DNA from: Candidatus Poribacteria bacterium
Lineage (GTDB): Bacteria > Poribacteria > WGA-4E > JAJDTR01
DNA: 64,000 nucleotides
Assembly: GCA_022827055.1 (NCBI GenBank)
Contig: JAJDTR010000052.1
Coordinates: 1-64,000, forward strand
Direction: 5' to 3'
Part shown: piece by piece, positions 42,740-50,323 of the stretch
Layout: every line of letters starts with the position of its first letter
Numbering within the stretch: the stretch's first letter is position 1
The notes under the pieces: generated by a model
The model's database searches: none
The model's input: only the letters and a program-made list of their open reading frames with translations
What the model was told of the DNA's origin: nothing
Made by a program: the position numbers and the translations under genes

Positions 42740-43504
42740 CTACTTCGCGCTCTTCTTCTTGAAATCGGCGCTTGTAAAGTTGAATTCAAGGTCTCCGCTA
42801 GCGGCAACTTCGACAGCCTTGGCTTTAGTGGATCCAAGCTCCTCATGCCATGCTTGGATGCGATATTTGCCCGCGGGAACATCTGAAATCGTGTACGCGC
42901 CTTTATCGCTTGAAGCTTCGTAGCTGTTGGAGCTAACCCATTTGCCCTTGGCATCCCGGTATCCCGTCACGGCATAGTAGTCGTTGTCCACTACGAAGAT
43001 ATATCCCGTCATCCAATTGTGGATATCGCAAGTGAACTTAATGGCTTCGCGCTTTTCCAACTTCAGTGGCAGCGCTTTCCCGGGACCGGGTATCTGCCAG
43101 TTCGGCGCTTCATTTTTCTTGGCGTGAGAATGGACGTTGTGCGCCACCGGATCACTAGATTGCACGTCAACTGTAGTACCGGCAGTGACGACCAGGACAT
43201 GCGGAACATAGAGGCAATCTACTTGATCCATTACCGGGTTCTTGGCGGGCGTCGTTGGCTTCGCCCCCCGTGCACGCAGGTACACGACTACGTTCTTAAT
43301 TCCTTTTCCCTTGGAAACGACAAGAGCTTCAGATTTGGCACTTTTCAGAGAGTCGATGCAGTGTTGGTCTTTAGATACCGATAACGTTGGTCGTGCGGGA
43401 GCGTCTCCATCGTACATGACAGTACCGGTAATGTTACCGGCATATACCAGACCTGCCACGAAGATGAAGAAACTTAGTGTTGCCAAGGCCATCACGGTTT
43501 TCAT
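42740..43504 (-). CDS. Secreted cupredoxin-like protein, paralogue of the 34.8-kb gene
   Basis: About 254 residues with a signal peptide (ending VYAGN). It has HNVHSHAKK, then CDIHNWMTGYIFVV, providing His, Cys, His and Met in the same order as the paralogue at 34.8 kb, and a carboxypeptidase regulatory-like C-terminus (GAYTISDVPAGKYRIQAWHEELG). An ATG at 43504 is chosen to start the signal peptide. It precedes the CydA-like gene and may deliver electrons to the chain; the copper site is inferred. Confidence 0.78.
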   Translation of the reverse strand: MKTVMALATLSFFIFVAGLVYAGNITGTVMYDGDAPARPTLSVSKDQHCIDSLKSAKSEALVVSKGKGIKNVVVYLRARGAKPTTPAKNPVMDQVDCLYVPHVLVVTAGTTVDVQSSDPVAHNVHSHAKKNEAPNWQIPGPGKALPLKLEKREAIKFTCDIHNWMTGYIFVVDNDYYAVTGYRDAKGKWVSSNSYEASSDKGAYTISDVPAGKYRIQAWHEELGSTKAKAVEVAASGDLEFNFTSADFKKKSAK

Positions 43505-43620
43505 CTGTTTATTGTCCTTTCTTTTTTCGATATACGACAGCGAAATTTTTTCAGGTTTCCACAAATCACGAGTATGATAGCACGGTGCAATTTTGGGAAT
43601 CAAGAATTTAAGAACTCACC

Positions 43621-43636
43621 TCACGGATATCCGTGA
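43621..43636. repeat. 16-bp perfect palindrome, copy 1
   Basis: TCACGGATATCCGTGA. An identical copy is at 50170-50185. The two copies bracket the genes from the LivK remnant to the Rieske protein. It could be an operator or a repeat end. Confidence 0.8.
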
Positions 43637-43738
43637 CTGGAAGGGCGCGCGCCACCTCTGCCTCGCGTGCTAGTGAATCTCTGCCATCGTATTGCCATCG
43701 TAACGCGTACAATATATGATTTGATTTTGTATAAAGAT

Positions 43739-43948
43739 TTACCCGAATGCCTCAAGTTGACCGTTCCTGACAATAAGCGCGGTCGGTGAATAAACTGCGT
43801 CTCCATCTGCACCAAAAGCGAATTTTCCTAACACAGTGTCGAAATTTTCGAATTTGGTTAACTCGTTCCGCACTGCTGTTGGATTGATTGATGTGGCATT
43901 CGCAATCGCTTCAACCAGCATTTGGAGGAATTGTACGGTGTCATGGAC
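43739..43948 (-). pseudogene. C-terminal fragment of a branched-chain amino acid/amide-binding protein
   Basis: An open stretch reads VHDTVQFLQMLVEAIANATS then NPTAVRNELTKFENFDTVLGKFAFGADGDAVYSPTALIVRNGQLEAFG, which has the closing pattern of Peripla_BP_6/LivK-type receptors. It is cut by a stop at 43949-43951 on its upstream side, 14 nt from the stop of the neighbouring cytochrome gene. Only about 70 of roughly 400 residues remain, with no start, signal peptide or transporter genes, so it is a decayed remnant. Confidence 0.6.
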
Positions 43949-43964
43949 TTATGTAGGCTGTTGA

Positions 43965-44336
43965 TTAATTAGGTACCGGCGTCGGGCGGAAGTTTTCTTT
44001 GATAAAGGTGAGAATTTCCCACTGCTCTTCATTCGTCAGATAATAAAAAAATGCCGGCATGTCGTCCTTGCCGGCATCAATACTATGGATTAGTTGTTCG
44101 TCGCTGCGGTTATCCCAGAAATCCGCCTTCGTCATATTGGCAGGATCGAGTTTTTTGAATCTGCCGATTCGCCCGTTACCTTCGCCATTGGGTCCGTGAC
44201 AACCGGCGCAATATCTAGCGTAATTGTATTCTACTTTGGAGCCGTATCGAGTGCTTGGATCGACCACGCGACAGATCCAAATCAGCCAACTCATGCTAGC
44301 AGCAAACATCCCTACGATAATTAGTAGGTGTCGCAT
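43965..44336 (-). CDS. Small monohaem cytochrome c
   Basis: This 123-residue protein has a signal anchor (about 3-22) and a cytochrome c domain with CAGCHG near 44, and methionine candidates in DDMPAFFYYLT. It follows the octahaem cytochrome with only 13 bp between the genes, so the two are co-transcribed and probably act together. It may accept electrons from the octahaem protein on the periplasmic side. Confidence 0.85.
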   Translation of the reverse strand: MRHLLIIVGMFAASMSWLIWICRVVDPSTRYGSKVEYNYARYCAGCHGPNGEGNGRIGRFKKLDPANMTKADFWDNRSDEQLIHSIDAGKDDMPAFFYYLTNEEQWEILTFIKENFRPTPVPN

Positions 44337-44349
44337 GATTACTCCAGAA

Positions 44350-47300
44350 TCACCTGGCTAACGAGATAAGGTAATCCCTGACAAGCCGAATCTGTTTTTC
44401 CGCGTCATCGTCCGCGAAACCTTCTACGGGCTGGTATTCGCCGCCAATATTCGGCCAAGCTTGGGGCATCGCGGTTCCGGGTTGGAAAGATTGCGGTTCC
44501 TTGAGCCATTCAATAATCCAGTCCGCCTTCAGACGGGATTTGGCTAAGGCAAGATCGGGACGCCCCGTCTTATTGCTCCCGGCTGGAATCACTTCGCCTT
44601 GCTCCGGATGGCATGATATACATTCGAGAGCATCGAATATCTGTTTGCCGACTCTCAGATCAGCGCGCGTCGCGGGTTCCAAAGCGATTGTCTTATACGG
44701 GAAAGGCTCATTGGAAAGAGATGAGAAGTATTCGACAAGCGTCGTTGCCTCACTGTCTGACAGACCGAAGGTGGGCATCCGAACTTCCAGTCCGTACCGA
44801 ATCGGACTAGGATTCTTTAAGAACTCAAATAACCAGTCAGGATAGACTTTTGCACCTTGGGCTTGCAGCGTCGGTGGAGCGAATTGTTTTGCTTGAAGCT
44901 GGTCCAACCCTTCATGCGCCATGACGATGTCTATATACGTCCCGCCTTTACCTTCAATCTCATGGCAACCGGTACAGTTATATTTCTTCGCCATTCGACG
45001 GCCCGCATCAATCTGTCGTGTCCGCTCATTGAGTTGGTGAGTATAACTGACGGGATACTGTATGGGCTGGAAACTCTTGAGCAAAACCGCCAATGATCGC
45101 GCGTCCTCTTCATCAATCGGAAATACTGGCATTCGCGAAACTATTCGGCGCGTTTGGTAGCGTCTCGGATTCGTGATTTTCCCAATTGTCCAACCGTGCC
45201 AACTATGCTCAATGCCGACAGTGTCTCCGAAATCGAACTCCTCCGTAGTTTTGGCTCCAAACTCACCCAGATCCGCCCCTACCTTAGATTCGTTCTCAAA
45301 GCCGGGTATGCTATGACAACCGTAGCAACCATAACTGCGGACCAGTTTCTCACCTTCCGCGGGATCGCTCACTGCATGCTGATATTCGCTTTGCGCAATG
45401 GCAACGGCCGCTGATCCTTTCAACGACATAAGATACGCCACAGTATTGTCTACTTCGGTTTCCGTCAAGCGTAGACTAGGCATGGCCGTGTCTGGGTCGT
45501 AAGATTTCGGATCGCTTATCCACTGTCGAAGGAAATTAGGCGTGATTTTGCTTCCGACGTTGTCCAGCTCCGGTGCGAAATCGCTCCCAAGACCACCCAC
45601 CGAATGACACGACAGGCATCCGACCGATTTTACGACCTCCTCTCCGGCGGCGATTGCCCGCGAGGAAGTCGAATATGCGGCATCAACCCCTTCAATCATG
45701 GAATCGCGCATTTGAGCAAGGTATTGGGCAATCGATTTTACCTCGTCAACTACCTTTTCCACTGCATCATCCCCGTATACAAATTCCGTCCCGTCGTCCC
45801 CTTGAACAATAATCCCATCCGCAGTTTTCGTGACCACACCGGTGCGCTTGTTCCCGTTTTTGAAGTAGACGAGTTGAGTCATCTTTGGATTTGGGAAGAA
45901 ATTCGGCATCTTGGTGTTAATCAGATGTGCGCTAGGATTCTTGACCCAACTCTCAAGCCATTCAATTCCATTCACTTTACTTCCAACCTTGGCTAAAGAC
46001 GGTCCAACTTTATCTATGTTGTCCAGCGCAGAGTAGCCTTCAACCGCATGGCAACCATGGCACCCAAGATCCTCAAACAATGCCATGCCCTTGGTAAGAT
46101 GCGGCGCGTAATCCCGTGTTTCGCCTGTTTGCGGTGAAACAGCATCAAGCATCATTACTCCATCATGGCACCGGCGACAATTCGATTCCATGTAGCCGCG
46201 CAGTTCCGGGGACGACCTGCCGGTGTGTTCATCCAAGCCCAGTACAGGAGTTAACCAATATTCATGATGTGTGAGCGCGTGCGCGGCTTTTGATGTTAGT
46301 GCTTGCCCTTGGCCGCCATGGCATGGGGTACAACCAAATCTTTCTGCGGGGTGTTTTGCTAAGAGTACGTCGAGATGGGGATGCGTCCGAAGCGACGGAT
46401 TGTATCCTGTCGCGTAGGCGATTTCCACAACGTCGGCATAGACATCGGGATCCGTGAAGGTCAGGATTCCGTCTGTGCTCAATTCATAACTATCTTCTTC
46501 GGCTTCCTCTTCATCAATCAAGACAGATTCGCTACCAACTTTTACCAGCGGGTGTGCCAGTTGAATAGCTAACTTGCTTTCACCGTCTCCTTCTATCTCT
46601 TCGAAGGTCTCCTTAGCGTAGCTGTCATAACCACTCTTATCTACGGCAAAGTGGCAGGTGGCGCATCGATCCGCCGTGTGATCGAAATCCTCCATGTAGT
46701 ATTGGACAATTGTGCGCGTTTTGGTAAATGGGCTTTCTAACAGACTCCCCATAAAGGTTTTGTTGTGCTTCAGCGAGTCAAGTTTTTCATTGATGCGTGT
46801 GACCGCTTCATGTTTCGCTTTGTCCGCTGCAAGTGATTCGACCTGTTCACGAACCGCGCCAACCTTGTCGGAGATTGCGGAATTACCGGGACTATATTTG
46901 GTGGCAAGTAGGTACGTGCTTAACGCATCTTCAAGGTGATTGTTGGTCTCGTAGAATTGGGCGAGGGCTTGATAAGATTCCGACGACTTCCGTTCGGCAT
47001 TTATTACAGCCTGAGTTAATGGACCTTCAATCGCCGATTCAAGTTCATCGAGCTTTTTCTTCCATTTTTCGACGGATTGGTCGCCCGCGCCTGAGGTGTG
47101 GTGGGCTTTGGCTTCATGCAGCGCATGTTGATATTTGTAATTTATTGCGTCGGACTCGCTTTGAATAAATTTGCGTTCCTGCAGCGCTTCTTCACGTTTT
47201 ACCTCTGCGTCCGCCACCGCATTTTTCAGTTCGTTTAGTTTTTTCCCGTCAAGCGCTTCCGGTTCGGGAATATCGGGTAAATCTTTTTTGGCTCGCTCCA

Positions 47301-47484
47301 GCTCGATTTCTGTCTTGTCATATTCGTACTGATAAAATTCCTGCTGAATACCCTTCCACGGTCGCCTCGTAATGGCTTCGCTCCAGAATCCCCAAATTGT
47401 TACTAGGCCAAGTAAAGCGGAGAGAATAAAGAATAAGACTGCGTAGGATTTCTCTTCTACAGGGATATCTTTTTTGTTCCTCAC
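44350..47484 (-). CDS. Octahaem cytochrome c with N-terminal anchor and coiled coil
   Basis: This 1044-residue protein has an N-terminal membrane anchor (about 13-35), a long coiled-coil region (about 45-250) and eight CxxCH haem sites: CATCH, CTPCH, CRRCH, CHGCH, CLSCH, CYGCH, CTGCH and CISCH, from about residue 274 to 955. The sites from the fourth onward sit in repeated cytochrome c-like modules with MP(N/S)-type methionine segments. A beta insert (FKNGNKRTGVVTKTADGIIVQGDDGTEFVY) resembles those of the dihaem gene at 39-40.5 kb. Placed directly after the cytochrome b genes, it may replace cytochrome f or c1 as electron acceptor of the b-type complex. Confidence 0.88.
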   Translation of the reverse strand: MRNKKDIPVEEKSYAVLFFILSALLGLVTIWGFWSEAITRRPWKGIQQEFYQYEYDKTEIELERAKKDLPDIPEPEALDGKKLNELKNAVADAEVKREEALQERKFIQSESDAINYKYQHALHEAKAHHTSGAGDQSVEKWKKKLDELESAIEGPLTQAVINAERKSSESYQALAQFYETNNHLEDALSTYLLATKYSPGNSAISDKVGAVREQVESLAADKAKHEAVTRINEKLDSLKHNKTFMGSLLESPFTKTRTIVQYYMEDFDHTADRCATCHFAVDKSGYDSYAKETFEEIEGDGESKLAIQLAHPLVKVGSESVLIDEEEAEEDSYELSTDGILTFTDPDVYADVVEIAYATGYNPSLRTHPHLDVLLAKHPAERFGCTPCHGGQGQALTSKAAHALTHHEYWLTPVLGLDEHTGRSSPELRGYMESNCRRCHDGVMMLDAVSPQTGETRDYAPHLTKGMALFEDLGCHGCHAVEGYSALDNIDKVGPSLAKVGSKVNGIEWLESWVKNPSAHLINTKMPNFFPNPKMTQLVYFKNGNKRTGVVTKTADGIIVQGDDGTEFVYGDDAVEKVVDEVKSIAQYLAQMRDSMIEGVDAAYSTSSRAIAAGEEVVKSVGCLSCHSVGGLGSDFAPELDNVGSKITPNFLRQWISDPKSYDPDTAMPSLRLTETEVDNTVAYLMSLKGSAAVAIAQSEYQHAVSDPAEGEKLVRSYGCYGCHSIPGFENESKVGADLGEFGAKTTEEFDFGDTVGIEHSWHGWTIGKITNPRRYQTRRIVSRMPVFPIDEEDARSLAVLLKSFQPIQYPVSYTHQLNERTRQIDAGRRMAKKYNCTGCHEIEGKGGTYIDIVMAHEGLDQLQAKQFAPPTLQAQGAKVYPDWLFEFLKNPSPIRYGLEVRMPTFGLSDSEATTLVEYFSSLSNEPFPYKTIALEPATRADLRVGKQIFDALECISCHPEQGEVIPAGSNKTGRPDLALAKSRLKADWIIEWLKEPQSFQPGTAMPQAWPNIGGEYQPVEGFADDDAEKQIRLVRDYLISLAR

Positions 47485-47585
47485 AATCCCAATTGACTCC
47501 TTAACTTATGTCAATCAACAAACAATTAGCTGCTCGAAATTTGGTAGGACATGAAATAACGGCATTTTACACCTTACGAAACACC

Positions 47586-48452
47586 CTAGATATTAAACCA
47601 CGGGGAAACCCAAATATATTTAATATTCCACACCCACCGGAGAATCATCTTGATTGGAAGAGAGAGCATTGTCAAAAATAGGAACGACACGACAATGTAA
47701 CGTACCAATCCCAACTCCTGAAGAAACTCACTGGATCGCTTCTTCCAAAGATAGAAGATAGGACCCAAGGCAAAATAACCGGCAACAACGACAAAACCGA
47801 ATACATTCGCGGTAAGTACGTCGCGGATGCCGAATTTATATGACAGGTTGACGTTTGTCAGTGGCACGACTTTGTGGGGATCCCAATACTTCCACGGCGC
47901 GAAGAAATTCCAACCGGGACCTCGTAGAAATGTACCGACCACCATCAGAGTAATCCACAGGATGATAAAGCCGAAACAGAAGGTCGCGATTGCAAACGGG
48001 CGCTCCTTAAGCGTGTAATATCCTTTTCCTTTTGGATTGATGTCAACATAAGGGATGGCAATCAAGCCAACGATGATTAACCCAGGCAACACAACGCCGG
48101 CAATCCACGGATCGAAATACACTAGCATCTCTTGTAAGGCGAGAAAGTACCACGGGGCTTTGGAGGGATTGGGGGTTTTTGTGGGGTCGCTCGGTTCTTC
48201 TAGCGGGGCATCAATAGTAATCGACCAAACGGCGAGGATGAGAAGTATGATGATTGCGCATATGAATTCATTGCGGCAAAGGTAGGGCCATACGTAAACT
48301 TTGTCTTTGAGCGCTGCTTCAGCCGGTGTTCCAGCCCGGTCGTTCTTGCGTCCTTGGCTAAACGAAAGCCAAGTAAAGTATGGTAACAGAAAAACAATTG
48401 CAAGGATTGGCACATTATCGGGTTTCGTAATTAGTGCTAGGAGATGTTCCAT
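47586..48452 (-). CDS. Cytochrome b subunit IV-like (C-terminal half of cytochrome b)
   Basis: This 288-residue protein has five to seven helices. It contains the quinol-site region of subunit IV: NPSKAPWYFLALQEML, where the canonical PEWY reads APWY, with Pro in place of the catalytic-site Glu. It is longer than the about 160-residue plant subunit IV, having additional helices at both ends. It pairs with cytochrome b6 encoded about 190 bp upstream and the Rieske protein. The altered PEWY suggests adaptation to a low-potential quinone such as menaquinone; this is inference. Confidence 0.87.
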   Translation of the reverse strand: MEHLLALITKPDNVPILAIVFLLPYFTWLSFSQGRKNDRAGTPAEAALKDKVYVWPYLCRNEFICAIIILLILAVWSITIDAPLEEPSDPTKTPNPSKAPWYFLALQEMLVYFDPWIAGVVLPGLIIVGLIAIPYVDINPKGKGYYTLKERPFAIATFCFGFIILWITLMVVGTFLRGPGWNFFAPWKYWDPHKVVPLTNVNLSYKFGIRDVLTANVFGFVVVAGYFALGPIFYLWKKRSSEFLQELGLVRYIVVSFLFLTMLSLPIKMILRWVWNIKYIWVSPWFNI

Positions 48453-48559
48453 AAATTACAGATTACCTCTAAGATTTGATTCAACGGTAAAAGCAAGTTA
48501 CCGGATCACGCCAAAAGAACTCTTAGTGAAAATAAAGCAAACGGGGTACTATAATTTTT

Positions 48560-48595
48560 GCGCCTTAAACTTAACGGATTGTGAATTTAAGGCGC
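48560..48595. repeat. 10-bp perfect stem hairpin between cytochrome b genes
   Basis: GCGCCTTAAA pairs with TTTAAGGCGC around a 16-nt loop, in the 187-bp gap between cytochrome b6 and subunit IV. On the minus-strand transcript it is followed by AAAAATT, not a U-run, so it is not a standard terminator. It may stabilise or process the mRNA. Confidence 0.65.
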
Positions 48596-48639
48596 TTGAA
48601 TTTGAGTGAACTTTATCTCAAATCTCTGGATACGTCAAT

Positions 48640-49410
48640 CTATAACGGACCTGAAATCCCGCCATCCTTACGAACCCGCCAAAAATGCAATGCCATGAGC
48701 ACACTTGCAAGTAACGGCACGGCGACGCAGTGCAAAATATAAAACCGCAACAGTGTCGAAGGCCCTACGATTGTCCCGCCAAGGAGAGCAAACCGCACAT
48801 CGTTTTCTTGGGTGATGTCCTGAGGGTGAAATGGCCCCTCATGTCCCAAGACAGGTGTTGCTCGCGCCATATTCGTACCGACTGTGACAGCCCAAAATGC
48901 GAGTTGATCCCATGGAAGCAGGTATCCCGTAAAACTTAGGAAAAGTGTGACAACCAACAGTATAACGCCAACCCCCCAATTGAACTCACGCGGTTTTTTA
49001 TAGGAGCCTGTTAGGAAAACGCGGAACATATGGAGCATGACGGCGATAACCATGCCGTGCGCCGCCCAACGATGCATGTTGCGCAACAGCATTCCAAATG
49101 GGATATCAAACTCCAGATATTGCACGTCTCGAAAAGCATATTCTGCGGTCGGGCGATAGTAAAACATGAGCAGGACACCCGTAACCGCCGTGACAAGGAA
49201 CATCAAGAAAGTGATTCCGCCCATGCACCAAGTAAAACGGAAGTTGATTCCGTGGCGCGGAACGCGCGGCGGGTGCAGATGCAGCCATACGTTTTGGAGG
49301 ATTTGCAGCGTATACCGCCGTCCGGTGTTCTCGTAACCGTGGCGGAACATTGATCGCCAGATTTGAGAATTAACAATCTTTTCCTTAAGTCCGTTACGTT
49401 TCTCATTCAT
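48640..49410 (-). CDS. Cytochrome b6-like protein (N-terminal half of cytochrome b)
   Basis: This 256-residue protein has four helices with two His pairs for b haems (MHRWAAH...MLHMF, 14 apart; LHCVAVPLLASVLMALHFW, 15 apart). The motif FTWCMGGITFLMF has a Cys where cytochrome b6 has the residue that covalently binds haem ci, so a b6f-like rather than bc1-like quinone-reducing site is likely. It functions with the Rieske protein and subunit IV. Its start overlaps no other gene; the Rieske stop lies 122 bp upstream. Confidence 0.9.
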   Translation of the reverse strand: MNEKRNGLKEKIVNSQIWRSMFRHGYENTGRRYTLQILQNVWLHLHPPRVPRHGINFRFTWCMGGITFLMFLVTAVTGVLLMFYYRPTAEYAFRDVQYLEFDIPFGMLLRNMHRWAAHGMVIAVMLHMFRVFLTGSYKKPREFNWGVGVILLVVTLFLSFTGYLLPWDQLAFWAVTVGTNMARATPVLGHEGPFHPQDITQENDVRFALLGGTIVGPSTLLRFYILHCVAVPLLASVLMALHFWRVRKDGGISGPL

Positions 49411-49531
49411 AAGAAATATGCAGTCAACCGCCAGAGTACGCGAAAACTTCGCGACAGTTACTCAATTAGGCGACTTTGTATGGCTCCTTTCTCACAGAGG
49501 GAAATTATCGCTCCCAGCACCGCAAACTCAG

Positions 49532-50020
49532 TTAAACTTTCAAAAACGAACCGGGTTTTCCCCAGTCGCCTCTCTCTCCGAGGAATTTCACAGACTTATC
49601 AATTTCAAGCTGTCCGTCGTCCGCCAATGCAATTTTTACGCGCTCAAGCGGCCGTGGGGCCGGACCTTCATAATTGATGCCATCCCGATCAAAACCGCTT
49701 CCGTGACAGGGACACTTGAACTTATTCTCGGAGCCGAACCAACGCGGCGTACATCCGAGGTGCGTACATATAGTCAATAGTGCGTAAAATTCGCCGTCCT
49801 CCCGCCGCACTATCCAAACTCCGAATGGATTCTTTTTGTACTTTTCACTGACAGTGCCGGGCGGATACTCATCTGGAAAACCGGCCTTGAATGTTGAGGA
49901 GGGCTCAAACAGAACACGGGGGTATAAGAATCGGATTAATCCGGGACCAAAAGCTAGTCCGAGTGCAGCCACAAAGTTGCCCCACCCGAGGAACTTGAAA
50001 AATTGACGTCGAGATGCCAC
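49532..50020 (-). CDS. Rieske [2Fe-2S] protein with Tat signal
   Basis: About 162 residues. The GTG at 50020 (GAGGT about 8 nt upstream) gives an N-terminus ASRRQFFKFLGWGNF, a twin-arginine signal followed by the membrane anchor helix. The Rieske cluster ligands are CTHLGC and CPCHGS. A longer frame from a TTG at 50035 was rejected. It would carry electrons from quinol oxidation to the octahaem or other cytochrome c. Confidence 0.92.
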   Translation of the reverse strand: MASRRQFFKFLGWGNFVAALGLAFGPGLIRFLYPRVLFEPSSTFKAGFPDEYPPGTVSEKYKKNPFGVWIVRREDGEFYALLTICTHLGCTPRWFGSENKFKCPCHGSGFDRDGINYEGPAPRPLERVKIALADDGQLEIDKSVKFLGERGDWGKPGSFLKV

Positions 50021-50169
50021 TATACGTAACCTCAAGAGTTCGGTGTCTAAATTCCTAACAAGGATTCAAAAATCCTTACTCTAGAAACGCGCCCACTACT
50101 ACATTGCTTCCAAAATCTGGATTATTATAGCACTCGTCCAGACAGAGTACAAGAATTAAAAGAGTCGTA

Positions 50170-50185
50170 TCACGGATATCCGTGA
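50170..50185. repeat. 16-bp perfect palindrome, copy 2
   Basis: TCACGGATATCCGTGA, identical to 43621-43636. It lies in the 303-bp gap between the Rieske gene and sbcC, which holds no other gene; a G-rich stretch nearby is of no obvious meaning. Confidence 0.8.
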
Positions 50186-50323
50186 CCAGACAAAGTGGTC
50201 TTTTAGAGCTCACTTGAGAAATTGAGGAGAATTGATTTGAGGACATCTAAACCATTCCGCAAATGTAACGCGCTTTCTTGATATGATCAGATTGGTTTGA
50301 CACTTTTGAATGTTAACCTGTGT

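Noticed and set aside
39013-50020. Alternative complex III
   Set aside because: No ActB/ActC-type molybdopterin or iron-sulfur subunit genes are present; the Rieske and cytochrome b genes point to a b6f/bc-like complex.
43621-50185. dif-like or origin site at the 16-bp palindromes
   Set aside because: The two copies lie beside respiratory genes, no dnaA or xerC-type genes are near, and length and sequence do not fit dif.
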